Shown: one piece after another, positions 14,579 through 24,150 of the stretch | How positions within the stretch are numbered: the first letter of the stretch is position 1 | How the letters are laid out: each line of letters starts with the position of its first letter | Source: JAWKHR01 sp041394725 | GTDB lineage: Bacteria > Acidobacteriota > Vicinamibacteria > Vicinamibacterales > SCN-69-37 | Direction of reading: 5' to 3' | NCBI GenBank assembly: GCA_041394725.1 | Contig: JAWKHR010000014.1 | Coordinates: 73,410 to 137,409, forward strand | DNA: 64,000 bases | The notes under the pieces: model-generated | What the model was told of the DNA's origin: nothing | Database searches by the model: none | The model's input: only the letters and a program-made list of their open reading frames with translations | Translations under genes and position numbers: made by a program

Positions 14579-17251
14579 CTATTGCTGCCGGAGGGACACG
14601 ATCGGATCCGTCCGCGCCGCGCGTCGCGCCGGCACGAGCGCGGCGAGGGCGGCAGCCGCGCCGATGAGGGCGAGGCCGGCAGCGAGTGCCACCGGATCGA
14701 TCGGCGCCACCCCGACCAGCATCGATCGCACGGCGAACGCCATCGCCGTACCCGCCGCGAGGCCGGCGACCGCGCCGGGCACGGTCAGCCGCAGTCCCTC
14801 CGCCATCGTCTGCCGCAGGAGTGTGGCGGGCGCCGCGCCGAGCGCGACCCGGATGCCGAACTCGCGGGTGCGCAGGCTCACCAGGTACGCCAGCACGCCG
14901 TAGACGCCCATCATCGCCATGCCGATCGCGGCGAAGCCGGCCACGCCGAACACCATCGTCACGATCCGCTGCGCCACGAACGCGGCACCGGTGACGTCGC
15001 GCATCGCCTGGCCGTCGACGATGAGCGACGAGTCGATCGCGCCGATCGCGCGCGCCAGGCGCCCGCCGGTCGCCGCCTCATCCGCGTCCGTCCGGACGTG
15101 CGCGACGAGCCGGTGCGGCAGGGACTGCCCCATCGGCGTCCACATGAACGGCCGGTCCGCGTCGGCGAGCGACTCGGCACGGATGTCGCCGGCGACGCCG
15201 ACCACCGTCGCGTCGCCGATCGTCCGTCCGATCGGATCGGCATCGGGCCAGTAGCGACGGCGGAACGCGTCGTTGATCACGACGACGGGCGGCGCGCCCG
15301 CGCGGTCCTCCGTCGTGAACTCACGGCCGCGCAGGATCGGAATCCGCAGCAGCCGGAAGTACCCGGCTGACACCACGTTCGTGCCGGCCGAGACCATCTC
15401 GCCCGGCGAGGGCTGGTAGCCCTCGACCCGCAGTCCACCGGCGGCGGACGAACTGCCGGAGAGGGGCACGCTGCCCGCCCAGGCCACGGCCGCGGTATCG
15501 CGATCGGCCTCGAGCATCCGGGTGGCCGTGTCGAGGAACGCGCGGATGTCCCCGTCCGCGTAGTGTCCCTGCTCGAGATCGACCGACACGACCGCGACGC
15601 CGTCCGGGTCGAACCCCACGTCGATCGCGCGGGCGTGGCGCTCGCTCTGGAGAAACACGAGCGCGGCGACGATCAGCAGCGCCGCGCCGGTGACCTGCGC
15701 GGAGACGATCGCGCGGCGCAGGCGGAGCCGCGGCGGCGCCACGGTGCCGCCCTGGCGCCGGAGTGGCGACATGACGTCGGTGCGGGCGCCCTGGAGCGCC
15801 GGCGCCAGGCCGAAGAACGCGACCGACCCGAACGCGATGGCGGCGGCAAAGACGGCCGCCGTGGCGTCCACGTCGAGGGCCGGCGCGCCCGGCGTCGTGC
15901 CTGACAGCACGCCCACCAGCACGAGGAGCGCGACGCGCGTGACCAGCACCGCGGCCAGGCCCGCGGCCGCGGCGATCACCACGCTCTCGGTCAGCAACTG
16001 CCGGGCGATCCGCGCGCGGCCGGCGCCGAGCGCCAGGCGCACGGCGACCTCGCCCTCGCGCTCCGAGGCGCGTCCCAGCAGAAGGCTCGCGACGTTCGAC
16101 GCCGCCAGGATCAGGATGAGCGCCGCCAGACCGAACGCCGCCGCGACGCCGGCCACGACCGAGGCACGATCGGCCGCCGGCAGCCGGCCCTCGCGCTCCT
16201 CGTGCACGCGCACCGGAATCGCCCGGCCGTCGCGTGCGCGGTGCAGGTCCGGATCCGCTTCGAACAGGCCCGCCGCGGCGGCCCCGGCCTGCGCACGGGT
16301 CTGCGCGAGGGTCGCGCCCGGCGCCAGGCGTCCGACCACGTGGAAGCTGCGCATCCCGCGCTCAGCACGCGCCTCGTTCCCGATCGGCAGCCACACGTCG
16401 GGACGCACCGGCGACTCGAGCGACGTCAGCGCCGCGGGCGCCACGCCGACGATTGTGCGCGGCCGACCCTGCACGTCCACCCGGCTGCCGATCGCCGCCT
16501 CGCGGCCGCCGAACTCGCGCGTCCACAGCCGCTCGCTGATCACGACGACGTCGTCCGGATCGTCGGGCGCGAAGCCGCGGCCTCGCGTCATGGGCAGGTT
16601 CGCGAACGCGAAGAGGCCATCCGACGACCACTCGGCGAGCATCCGGCGTGGCGTGCCGCCGGGCATCGTCACCGCGACGGGACCCGTGGACACGGCCGCG
16701 GCCGAGGCGAGCGCCGGCATCCGCGCGACGACGTCCCGGAAGTCGGCGTACGACCAGACGACGGTGCGGTCACCGTAGTCGAGCCGCACGAGGCGGTCGG
16801 CGCCGGGAAGCGGCAGCGGGCGCCACAACACCGCCTGCACCACCGTGAACACGAGCACGACGACCGCGAGGCCGACGGCCAGTGACAGCACGGACACCGC
16901 GCTCACGAGCGGCGCGTGGATGAACTGGCGGAGGCCCGCGCGCAGGTCCGAGGTCACGTGCGCGAACGCGTCCCGCCACGCGGCACGGCCGCGGCCGATG
17001 CCGCCCGCGCGCCGGCTCCCGGCGTCGGCGCCCGGGCGTGAGCGCTCGGCCCGCCAGGTCCCGACGAGCGAGCGCCACTCGGTGAACCAGAACCGCAGCC
17101 ATGCGCTGATCGATGTGCGCCACGCCTCGCGACGCAGCCGGTCGAACGTCAGCGCCGCGTCGGTCGCATCCGCCGCCTCGAGCGACGGAAGGACTCGGCG
17201 CAGCAACCAGGCATGGAGTCGCGCCGCCCGGCTCGGGCGCGGGGCCGTCAC
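14579..17251 (-). CDS. ADOP-type MacB/FtsX-like permease (pair 2)
   Basis: This 890-aa permease has an N-terminal helical prefix (RAARLHAWLLRRVLPSLEAADATDAALTFDRLRREAWRTS), typical of ADOPs. TM1 follows (LVSAVSVLSLAVGLAVVVLVFTVV). A core domain contains VVVISERLWTREFGG and a TIVGVAP sorting-type motif. The first FtsX block reads GRASEREGEVAVRLALGAGRARIARQLLTES. A second core domain and FtsX block (VSLRTREFGIRVALGAAPATLLRQTMAEG) follow, and the protein ends ARRAARTDPIVSLRQQ. The GTG start at 17251 overlaps the PadR stop as GTGA, so it is translationally coupled. There is no ATPase nearby; substrate unknown. Confidence 0.92.
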   Translation of the reverse strand: MTAPRPSRAARLHAWLLRRVLPSLEAADATDAALTFDRLRREAWRTSISAWLRFWFTEWRSLVGTWRAERSRPGADAGSRRAGGIGRGRAAWRDAFAHVTSDLRAGLRQFIHAPLVSAVSVLSLAVGLAVVVLVFTVVQAVLWRPLPLPGADRLVRLDYGDRTVVWSYADFRDVVARMPALASAAAVSTGPVAVTMPGGTPRRMLAEWSSDGLFAFANLPMTRGRGFAPDDPDDVVVISERLWTREFGGREAAIGSRVDVQGRPRTIVGVAPAALTSLESPVRPDVWLPIGNEARAERGMRSFHVVGRLAPGATLAQTRAQAGAAAAGLFEADPDLHRARDGRAIPVRVHEEREGRLPAADRASVVAGVAAAFGLAALILILAASNVASLLLGRASEREGEVAVRLALGAGRARIARQLLTESVVIAAAAGLAAVLVTRVALLVLVGVLSGTTPGAPALDVDATAAVFAAAIAFGSVAFFGLAPALQGARTDVMSPLRRQGGTVAPPRLRLRRAIVSAQVTGAALLIVAALVFLQSERHARAIDVGFDPDGVAVVSVDLEQGHYADGDIRAFLDTATRMLEADRDTAAVAWAGSVPLSGSSSAAGGLRVEGYQPSPGEMVSAGTNVVSAGYFRLLRIPILRGREFTTEDRAGAPPVVVINDAFRRRYWPDADPIGRTIGDATVVGVAGDIRAESLADADRPFMWTPMGQSLPHRLVAHVRTDADEAATGGRLARAIGAIDSSLIVDGQAMRDVTGAAFVAQRIVTMVFGVAGFAAIGMAMMGVYGVLAYLVSLRTREFGIRVALGAAPATLLRQTMAEGLRLTVPGAVAGLAAGTAMAFAVRSMLVGVAPIDPVALAAGLALIGAAAALAALVPARRAARTDPIVSLRQQ

Positions 17252-17616
17252 GATCGCCCCTTCGCCAGCCTGGCCGGCCCCGACAGCAGTCGCGCGTGCT
17301 CGGCCAGCCCGTGCAACTGGTGGATCCGTCGTGCTTCCGCGCGTGCGACCGCGCGGCCCTCGGCGGTGGCACGGTAGTAGCGACGCCGCTCGTCCGCCGA
17401 CGTCTCGCCGGCCGGCCGCGGCGCCTCCGCGATCAAGCCCTGCCGCGACAGGCGCTTCAGGGCGGCGTACAGCGTGCTCGTGCCGAGCGCGTCCGGCGTG
17501 CCGGTCTGATCGCGAATCCACTGCACGATGGCGTAGCCGTGGCGTGCCTCGTCGAGCACCGCCACCAGGATCTGGAAATCCCAGGCGGGGAGCGGCAGCT
17601 GAACTGTTCCACTCAT
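17248..17616 (-). CDS. PadR-family transcriptional regulator (pair 2)
   Basis: This 122-aa PadR regulator reads LPAWDFQILVAVLDEARHGYAIVQWIRDQTGTPDALGTSTLYAALKRLSRQGLIAE, with the wing at RRRYYRATAEGRAVARAEARRI. The C-terminal helix is short. The ATG at 17616 gives the natural length, and upstream in-frame sequence belongs to unrelated shadows. It is translationally coupled to its ADOP permease (GTGA overlap at 17248-17251). GTCTAACTCGTCCAATGAGT at the start is a candidate binding region, but without a perfect palindrome. Confidence 0.92.
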   Translation of the reverse strand: MSGTVQLPLPAWDFQILVAVLDEARHGYAIVQWIRDQTGTPDALGTSTLYAALKRLSRQGLIAEAPRPAGETSADERRRYYRATAEGRAVARAEARRIHQLHGLAEHARLLSGPARLAKGRS

Positions 17617-17689
17617 TGGACGAGTTAGACGACGAGGCCGGCACGGCGGTTCCGCACTGGCCCCGGGGAGGGCCGTCGCACCCCTGCGC

Positions 17690-18376
17690 CTACCGTCCGG
17701 GTCGCGCCCGCGCCGGGCGCACCTGCCACAGCGATCGATAGACGCCGGGCGTGACGCCGGCTTCGTGCCGGAACTGCCGGTCGAGGTGCGAGACGTGCTC
17801 GTACCCGCAGTGGGCCGCGACTTCCTTGACGCTGAGCGTGGTCTCGGCCAGCAGGCGCTTGGCCTCGCGCACGCGGAGCGTGGCCAGCAGGCCGAAGAAG
17901 CTGCGGCCCGTCCACGATCGGAGCAGGCGCGAGAGGTGCCAGCGCGAGACGCCCACGGAATCGGCGACCGCGGCGAGGCAGATGGCCGGATCGGTCGCGC
18001 GGCGGCCGAGTTCCACCAGCGCGCGGTCCACGTGCGGATGGCCCGTCGCGTCGCCGACACCGAATCGTCCCGAGGCGACCGCGGCGCGCGCGCGGCTCGC
18101 CGCCTCGGTCGGGTCGTCGTGTCCGGCCTCGCGCAGCGCGCGGTCGGCCAGCTCGGCGACGAGCGCCGCGATCACGGCGCGGCCGGCGCGGGTGCGGCAG
18201 TCCGACGGGGCCTGGTGCAGCGTGCCGATCAGCTCGTCGAACCGCCGGTCGGCGTCGAGGTCGGGCAGACGCCGCGCCAGTGTCCGGCATCGGCGCACGT
18301 ATGCCGTCACCGGCGATTCGACGGCCGGAGGAGTTCGGCGGGGCGTCTGGCGTCGAGCCTGGGACCTGGCCGGCAT
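17690..18376 (-). CDS. AraC-family transcriptional regulator
   Basis: This 228-aa regulator has a C-terminal AraC DNA-binding domain. Helix-turn-helix 1 is around AICLAAVADSVGVSRWHLSRLLRSWTGRSFFGLLATLRVREAKRLL. HTH 2 is around LSVKEVAAHCGYEHVSHLDRQFRHEAGVTPGVYRSLW. The N-terminal 100 residues (RRCRTLARRLPDLDADRRFDELIGTLHQAPSDCRTRAGRAVIAALVAELADRAL) are helical and match no familiar effector domain, so the signal is unknown. ATG 18376 has a GAGG a few bases upstream. It lies between the PadR-ADOP pairs 2 and 3, on the same strand, with its own gap on both sides. Confidence 0.9.
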   Translation of the reverse strand: MPARSQARRQTPRRTPPAVESPVTAYVRRCRTLARRLPDLDADRRFDELIGTLHQAPSDCRTRAGRAVIAALVAELADRALREAGHDDPTEAASRARAAVASGRFGVGDATGHPHVDRALVELGRRATDPAICLAAVADSVGVSRWHLSRLLRSWTGRSFFGLLATLRVREAKRLLAETTLSVKEVAAHCGYEHVSHLDRQFRHEAGVTPGVYRSLWQVRPARARPGR

Positions 18377-18459
18377 CGATCCTCTGGTGATCGCGGACCG
18401 GGGAGCGTGACAGCCGGGGAGGGCCCCCAGTGTAGCGCCGCGGGGCGCCGGCGGATAGT

Positions 18460-18486
18460 CACGTCCGGGCGACGCCGGCGTGACAG
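18460..18486 (-). terminator. Hairpin after ADOP gene 3
   Basis: GTCACG-T-CCGG (18460-18470) pairs with CCGG-CGTGAC (18477-18486) around a short loop, 12 bases beyond the ADOP stop at 18499. The stem is strong but no T-run follows, so a role in termination is tentative. Confidence 0.35.
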
Positions 18487-18498
18487 GATCGGGCCCGT

Positions 18499-21180
18499 CT
18501 ACTCGGTCCGAATCGCCCGGAGGGGATCGGTTCCGGCGGCGCGCCGGGCCGGCAGGTAGCTGGCGAGAAGCGCGACGAGCCCGAGGAGGGCCGCCGCGGC
18601 GGCGAACACGGGGACGTCGAGCGGGCTGACGCCGAGCAGCCAGGTCGCCATGACGCGCGTGACGCCGGCGGCGCCGGCGAGGCCGATCACGATGCCGGCG
18701 AGGGCCAGCATCAGGCCGTCGCGCGCGACGAGCCGCAGCACCGTGCCGCGCCGCGCCCCGAGCGCCATCCGCACGCCAATCTCGCGCGTGCGCCGACTGG
18801 CGTCGAACGCGATCACGCCGTACAGCCCGACCGCCGAGAGCGCCAGGCCGATCAGTCCCATCAGGCCCGTGGCCATCGCCGCGACGCGCTGCGGCAGCAG
18901 CGCCACGCCCGTCTCGGCCGCCAGCGTGTGGACGGCGGGCACGGGCAGCGCGGGATCGATCGACCGGACCACGTCGCGAATCGCCGCGGCGGTCGCCGCC
19001 GGCTCGCCGCGCGTGAACAGGATCTGATCCGCCCGCCAGTGCCGCGCGATGGACTCGTAGACGAGCGGCGCCGGGTCGTCGCCGAGCGCCGTGTACGCCG
19101 CGTCGCGCACGACGCCGACGACGCGCGCGCGGCTGGCGCCGAGCATGACCTCGCGGTCCACGGCCGGGGCGCCCGGCCAGGCGCGGCGCGCGAACGCCTG
19201 GTTCACGAGCACCGGCTCCAGCCCGCCGCCCTCGGCCGTTCGCGTGAACGGCCGGCCGGCCAGCAGCGGCAGTCCCAGCGTCTCCGGATACGCATCGTCG
19301 GCGAGGACGACCAGCGCGCGGAACTTCATCGGCCCCTCGCCGCCCTCGCGATCGATGGTGGCCGTCGTGGCGGACGGCGTGGCCGCGAGCGGCACCGGCG
19401 TGCCGAAGGCGACGCGCTCGACGCCCGGCGCCAGTTCGAGGCGGCGCCGCAGCTCCGCGTAGAACGCCTGCCCGCGCGCCGGGTCGTAGCCCCACGACTC
19501 GCTGTTGAACCCGGCGACCGAGACGCGCGCGGTCTCGAATCCGGGATCGATGGACGCGCCGCGTGCCAGCGCGCGGGCGAACAGGCCGGCCGCGGTGAGC
19601 AGCATCAGCGAGCAGGCGACCTGCCCGACGATGAGGGCGCGGCGGAGGCGCGAGCGCCTGGCGCCGGCGCGATCGGAACTCGCGCGGAGCAGCGCACCGG
19701 GGTCGGCCGTGGCGCCGCGCAGCGCCGGACCCAGGCCGAAGACGAGGCCGCACGCGAGCGCCACGGCGAACGCGAACGCGATCACCCGGACGTCCGGCGA
19801 CAGCTCGAGCGAAATGGCGACGTCGCCCGGCACCGAGATTCGCTCGAGCGCCGACGTGGCGCCCCACGCGGCCACGAGTCCGCCGGCCGCGCCGGCGGTG
19901 AAGAGGAGCAGCGTCTCGGCCAGCAGCAGGCGGACGAGTCGCCAGCGCCCGCCGCCGAGCGCGGCGCGAAGCGCCATCTCGCGCCGGCGGGCAATCGCCT
20001 GCGAGGCGAGGAGCGACGAGACGTTCAGCGCGGCGATGCCCAGCACCAGGAGCGCCGCGCCGAAGAGCACCGCGCCGAAACCGAGCAGCGCCCGCCGCGC
20101 GTCGTCGGGCAGGCCGGTGAGCGGCGTGAGGCGGATGGCGGTGTACGCGCGCACGCCGGCCGGTTCATCGGCGGTGGCGGCCCAGGCCGCGGTGAGCGCG
20201 GAGAGTTCGGCGCGGGCGACGTCGGGCGACGTGCCCGCGCGCAGCCGGCCGAACGTCCAGAGCCACGTCGCGTTCGTCAGGTCGCGCTCGGGCTTGAGGT
20301 GCGGCTGCGCGTCGAGCGGCACCCAGGCATTGACGGCGAGCGGCGTGAAGACGCCGCGAAACTCGTCCGGGGCGACGCCGATGAGCCGGTACGGACGCTG
20401 GTTCACCGTCATCGTTCGACCGACCGCGTCCGGATCCGACCCGAGCCGCGTCGCCCAGAACGCGTGCGACACGACGATCACCTGCGCCGACGAATCCGCC
20501 TCGGCGGGCGCGAAGAAGCGGCCGAGCGCCGGCCGCACGCCGAGCACGTCGAAGTAGTCGCGGCTGACGATGTTGGCGTCCACGCTCACGCCGGCGCCGC
20601 CGGTCGCGACCGTGATCGTCACGCGGCTCCATCCGGCCATCCCGTCCAGCGACCGCGCCCGCGCGCGCAGGTGTTCGAGCAGCGCGACCGACGTCGACGC
20701 GCCCTCCGAGAAGTCCGGCGACCGGCGGTCGATGCCGACCAGCCGGCCGCCGTCGGTCGTGCCGGGCAGCGGCCGGAGGACGATCGCGTTGACCGCGCTG
20801 AAGACGGTGGCGACGGCCCCGATGCCGAGCGCGATGGCCGTCACGGTCACGAGGCTGAACCACGGGCGGCGCGCGCAGCCGCGAAGGGCCACGGCGAGGT
20901 CCGATCCCGTGGGCAGCAGACGCGGCAGCCTCGCGCCGGTCGCGCGCGACGGGCCCGACGAGCTCGACGCGCGCGCCCGCCGCTCGCGCCACGCGGCCGC
21001 CGCGATCTTCGGCACGGTCCGGATCCAGAGCCACACGACGCCCGGAAGCCCCGCGCGGGCCCGCACGGCGCGGCGGTGATCGACGAACACGGCGGCCATG
21101 TCGGCGCCGAACGCCTCGCGGAACTCCCGCGGGAAGAGCCGCAACAGCCAGGCGAACGCCCGCGGCACGCGCGGCGTCAT
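18499..21180 (-). CDS. ADOP-type MacB/FtsX-like permease (pair 3)
   Basis: This 893-aa permease has an N-terminal prefix of the second ADOP type (RAFAWLLRLFPREFREAFGADMAAVFVDHRRAVRARAG). TM1 (FSLVTVTAIALGIGAVATVFSAVNAI) follows. Core domain 1 contains VVSHAFWATRLGSDPDAVGRTMTVN. The FtsX block reads QAIARRREMALRAALGGGRWRLVRLLLAETLLL. Core domain 2 and a final FtsX block (SRRTREIGVRMALGARRGTVLRLVARDG) follow, and the C-terminus is ARRAAGTDPLRAIRTE. ATG 21180 overlaps the PadR stop (ATGA) and is preferred to the GTG nine bases upstream. No ATPase is adjacent. Confidence 0.92.
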   Translation of the reverse strand: MTPRVPRAFAWLLRLFPREFREAFGADMAAVFVDHRRAVRARAGLPGVVWLWIRTVPKIAAAAWRERRARASSSSGPSRATGARLPRLLPTGSDLAVALRGCARRPWFSLVTVTAIALGIGAVATVFSAVNAIVLRPLPGTTDGGRLVGIDRRSPDFSEGASTSVALLEHLRARARSLDGMAGWSRVTITVATGGAGVSVDANIVSRDYFDVLGVRPALGRFFAPAEADSSAQVIVVSHAFWATRLGSDPDAVGRTMTVNQRPYRLIGVAPDEFRGVFTPLAVNAWVPLDAQPHLKPERDLTNATWLWTFGRLRAGTSPDVARAELSALTAAWAATADEPAGVRAYTAIRLTPLTGLPDDARRALLGFGAVLFGAALLVLGIAALNVSSLLASQAIARRREMALRAALGGGRWRLVRLLLAETLLLFTAGAAGGLVAAWGATSALERISVPGDVAISLELSPDVRVIAFAFAVALACGLVFGLGPALRGATADPGALLRASSDRAGARRSRLRRALIVGQVACSLMLLTAAGLFARALARGASIDPGFETARVSVAGFNSESWGYDPARGQAFYAELRRRLELAPGVERVAFGTPVPLAATPSATTATIDREGGEGPMKFRALVVLADDAYPETLGLPLLAGRPFTRTAEGGGLEPVLVNQAFARRAWPGAPAVDREVMLGASRARVVGVVRDAAYTALGDDPAPLVYESIARHWRADQILFTRGEPAATAAAIRDVVRSIDPALPVPAVHTLAAETGVALLPQRVAAMATGLMGLIGLALSAVGLYGVIAFDASRRTREIGVRMALGARRGTVLRLVARDGLMLALAGIVIGLAGAAGVTRVMATWLLGVSPLDVPVFAAAAALLGLVALLASYLPARRAAGTDPLRAIRTE

Positions 21181-21551
21181 GACGTCCACCGCCGCGAGAC
21201 GGCGCGCGTCGCGGGCGCGCCGACCAGGCGCCGCAACCGATCCAGCTCGGCCGCCAGCACCCGGCCGCCGAGCGGGGTGATCCGGTAGTACCGCCGCCGC
21301 TCGCCCGCCGCGTCCGGTGCTTCGCGCTGGCCGGCCTCGTCCACGAGGCCGTCGGCCAGCAGCCGCTTGATCACGCGGTAGAGGTTGCCGGGATCGAGGA
21401 CCACGAGGCCGTCGGTCCGCGCGGCGATCGCCTGCACGAGGCCGTAGCCGTGCAGGTCGCCGTCGGCGAGCGACAGCAGCAGCTCGAGATCGACGGGCTT
21501 GAGCGGGAGGTGCCGGCGCGGGTCGGCCGGCCGGTCGGGTCGCGGCGTCAT
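21177..21551 (-). CDS. PadR-family transcriptional regulator (pair 3)
   Basis: This 124-aa PadR regulator reads LPLKPVDLELLLSLADGDLHGYGLVQAIAARTDGLVVLDPGNLYRVIKRLLADGLVDEAG, with the wing at ERRRYYRITPLGGRVLAAELDRLRRLV. The Leu/Pro-rich start before the first helix is usual in this subgroup. Its stop overlaps the ADOP start. Immediately upstream of its ATG is the AT-rich palindrome GTTAAATTAAC (21555-21565 on the + strand), four bases from the start, a likely autoregulatory site. Confidence 0.92.
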   Translation of the reverse strand: MTPRPDRPADPRRHLPLKPVDLELLLSLADGDLHGYGLVQAIAARTDGLVVLDPGNLYRVIKRLLADGLVDEAGQREAPDAAGERRRYYRITPLGGRVLAAELDRLRRLVGAPATRAVSRRWTS

Positions 21552-21554
21552 GTA

Positions 21555-21565
21555 GTTAAATTAAC
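21555..21565. promoter_or_regulatory. AT-rich palindrome before PadR 3
   Basis: GTTAAATTAAC is a perfect 5-bp inverted repeat around a central base. It stands out in the GC-rich background and lies four bases before the PadR ATG (minus strand), so a bound repressor would cover the start region. Confidence 0.5.
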
Positions 21566-21743
21566 CATACGGCGGCCGGACGCGGAAGTTCCGCGGCGGC
21601 CGGATACTCCGGCGCGGTTCCCCGCATCCACGTCGAACACATCGCAACCAGCGTCAACACGCGCGCCTTGAGGCCCGCCCATCGCGGCGGTAGCCTCGAA
21701 GCCTCCCCGGCTCCTGGTGCTCGATCACGTTCAGGAGGCGTCG

Positions 21744-23819
21744 ATGGCGAAGGCACGTCCCACCACGGATACCCCCGCTCCCGACCAGCGGAAACTCACC
21801 GAGCGGCAGGCGCTCCGGCTCGGCGCGCTCGCGACGATCGACGCGAAGCCGCTCGCCGGCCTGTCGGTCGCCGAGATCTCCGACAAGTTCAAGTGGCAGA
21901 TCGACCCGACGCTGCTGTTCTTCCGGCGCATCTGCGGCCGCGTCGTGAAGAAGGACCCGGTGACCGGCGAGGCATACCCCGTCCCGTTCGCGACGGTCCA
22001 CGTCGAGGACACCGACTGCTCGCTGCTCGGGTACTTCCCGCCCGCGTGGCCCTGGGGCTGGTTCTTCCCCCTCGGCTGCCGCCGCGAGGAGATCGCGACC
22101 GTCACCACCGACCGGTGCGGGCGGTTCTGCGTGTTCGTCCCGCGGTTCGAGATCGACTGGATCCTGCAGTGGCGGCGGCATCGCCACTGCTTCCCGGACA
22201 TCTTCGTCCGCCCGTCGATCCGCGACCTGCTGCCGCCGATCGATCCGCCGCGCCGGATTCCGAAGCCGCCGTTCCCGCCGCCGCCGGAGCCCGGTCCCGA
22301 TCCGGCGCCGTTCGATCTCGTCTCGCGGCTGCCGGCCACGCTCGTCGAGGCGCTGGCCGGTCCGGCCGGCCGGGCGCTCGCGACGCGCGTCGAACGGGTC
22401 GCCGCGGCCGCGCACCTCGGCGCGCCGGCCGAGGCGCTCGACGTGCTCGTGGACGCGCGCGCGTTCCCGTCCGAGCTGCCGCCGCCGCTGCCCGAGGAGT
22501 TCCGGAAGGTGCAGGCCGGCACCGCCGACGTCGGCCAGTCGCGCGCGAACCCGGCCGACGTGATCCGTTCGACGATCGCGCTCCGCGCGGGCCTCGTCGA
22601 TCGCGAGCTCGACGACTTCCGGCTCGACCGCTACATCGGCCCGTTCTTCCGGTGCATCGACGTCTACCTGCCCGAGTGGCACCGCGTGGTGGACGTGCCG
22701 GACATCACGTTCCGCGTGACGCAGGACGTCGATGGCGACGGCACCGAGGAGACGATCTACGGCGAGAGCTACTTCGACGTCCGCTGGAACGCCGGCGCGA
22801 TCCCGGACGTGACGCTCGTCGCCTCGTCCATCGCGCGCGAGTCGCACGTCTGCGACGCGCCGGACGTGCCGTGCGGGACGACGCCCGCGATCCTCTTCGC
22901 GGGCCTGATGCCGCTGCACGACGCCGCCTACTTCGACGCGGCACTCGGGTACGCGAAGCGCCCGAACCGCCCGATCCCGCCGTCCGGCCCGCGCCCCGAG
23001 GCACGCACTCCGTTCCTCCACACGCTGCAGCTCTACGGCTGCGTGAACGTCCAGGGCGCGCAGTTCTACCGCGTCCTGCTGAGCACGGACGATGGCGCGA
23101 CGTTCTCGGCGATCACGGGGCTGCACTGGAACATCTACCCGATTCCGGCGGGTCCTCCGCACCCGGTCGCGGCCGACGCGCAGGGCTGGTACCCGGTGCT
23201 GCCCAACCCGGACGACTTCCACCCGGCGCGGCTGATCCTCGAATGGCCCACGCCGGCCGTCGGGAAGCACGTGCTGAAGGTCGAGGTCGGCAACGCGGCG
23301 AAGAACCCGATCCAGGCCTCGGCGCCGGTCGCGATCCAGGTGGACAACACGGCGCCGACGGCGACGTTCACGACGCTCGCGTGGAAGTTCGCGGGCGAGC
23401 CGGACTCGGCGTTCTCGGGCGCGGGCCGCAACCTGCTGGTCACCTGCCCGACGATCCGCCGGGGCGCGACGCCGGCCGACATCGACGTCCAGATGACGGT
23501 CTTCGTCGCCGCGACGCACCTGCGCGACGCGTCGATCTACGCGCGCAACTGCGACCTGAGCGGCCTCGCGCCGCTGGCCTCGCCGCCGCCGCACGCGTCG
23601 CACTGGCACGACGCGGTCTCCGACAACAGCGAGGTGCTCACCGCGCGCTACCGCATCACGGCGGCGGACCTCGAGGGCGCCTACTCGTTCGGCTGCCGCG
23701 TGAACTCGCGCGCGATGAACCCGTCGGGCGGCGACGGCGGCCACCTGGCCGACTGGCTCTACGACCCGGTCGTCGTCTACCGGCAGCCCGAGATCCGGGT
23801 GGCCGTGGTGAATGCCTGA
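21744..23819 (+). CDS. Large uncharacterised protein with Cna-B/carboxypeptidase-regulatory-like region
   Basis: This 691-aa protein matches no family I can name. The start ATG 21744 has GGAGG 8 bases upstream. Around residues 60-90 is RRICGRVVKKDPVTGEAYPVPFATVHVEDTDC, like a carboxypeptidase-regulatory/Cna-B beta-sandwich. WPWGWFFPLGCRREEIATVTTDRCGRFCVFVPRFEIDWILQWRRHRHCFPDIF follows, rich in Trp and Cys. A Pro-rich linker (about 170-190) leads to a region with DVDGDGTEE (calcium-loop-like). Late beta-rich parts contain FYRVLLSTDDGATFSAI and VDNTAPTATF, as in Ig-like domains. No signal peptide is visible. It overlaps the DUF1360 gene by 8 bases, so the products probably act together. An assembly or surface-structure protein is possible but unproven. 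Confidence 0.7.
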   Translation: MAKARPTTDTPAPDQRKLTERQALRLGALATIDAKPLAGLSVAEISDKFKWQIDPTLLFFRRICGRVVKKDPVTGEAYPVPFATVHVEDTDCSLLGYFPPAWPWGWFFPLGCRREEIATVTTDRCGRFCVFVPRFEIDWILQWRRHRHCFPDIFVRPSIRDLLPPIDPPRRIPKPPFPPPPEPGPDPAPFDLVSRLPATLVEALAGPAGRALATRVERVAAAAHLGAPAEALDVLVDARAFPSELPPPLPEEFRKVQAGTADVGQSRANPADVIRSTIALRAGLVDRELDDFRLDRYIGPFFRCIDVYLPEWHRVVDVPDITFRVTQDVDGDGTEETIYGESYFDVRWNAGAIPDVTLVASSIARESHVCDAPDVPCGTTPAILFAGLMPLHDAAYFDAALGYAKRPNRPIPPSGPRPEARTPFLHTLQLYGCVNVQGAQFYRVLLSTDDGATFSAITGLHWNIYPIPAGPPHPVAADAQGWYPVLPNPDDFHPARLILEWPTPAVGKHVLKVEVGNAAKNPIQASAPVAIQVDNTAPTATFTTLAWKFAGEPDSAFSGAGRNLLVTCPTIRRGATPADIDVQMTVFVAATHLRDASIYARNCDLSGLAPLASPPPHASHWHDAVSDNSEVLTARYRITAADLEGAYSFGCRVNSRAMNPSGGDGGHLADWLYDPVVVYRQPEIRVAVVNA

Positions 23820-24150
23820 CGCGCTGGGATTCCTGCTCGGCAGCCTGGCGGTGTGGCGCGTGACGCACCTGCTCGCCGACGAGGACGGTCCCGGCGACGT
23901 CATCGTGTGGATCAGGACGCGGCTCGGCACGGGGATGCTGGGGCGGCTGATGGACTGCTTCTACTGTCTGTCGCTCTGGGTCGCCGCGCCGGCCGCGCTC
24001 CTCTTCCGTCACGACGCGCGCGAGTGGGTGCTCTACTGGCTCGCGCTCTCCGGCGCGGCCTGCCTGCTCGAGCGCGCCACCGATCGGCCCGCCGGCGTGC
24101 CTGGCGACGCGGGCGGCGACGTCCGTCCGAATCGGGAGGTGATGCCATGA
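23812..24150 (+). CDS. DUF1360-family membrane protein
   Basis: This 112-aa membrane protein begins LGFLLGSLAVWRVTHLLADEDGPGDVIVWIRTRLG, the N-terminal hallmark of DUF1360. DCFYCLSLWVAAPAALLF (the family Cys-x2-Cys before a helix) and a last helix VLYWLALSGAACLLERATDR follow. DUF1360 has no known biochemical function. Start ATG 23812 lies inside the end of the 691-aa gene and its stop overlaps the next ATG (ATGA at 24147), so the three genes form one tightly coupled unit. Confidence 0.82.
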   Translation: MPDALGFLLGSLAVWRVTHLLADEDGPGDVIVWIRTRLGTGMLGRLMDCFYCLSLWVAAPAALLFRHDAREWVLYWLALSGAACLLERATDRPAGVPGDAGGDVRPNREVMP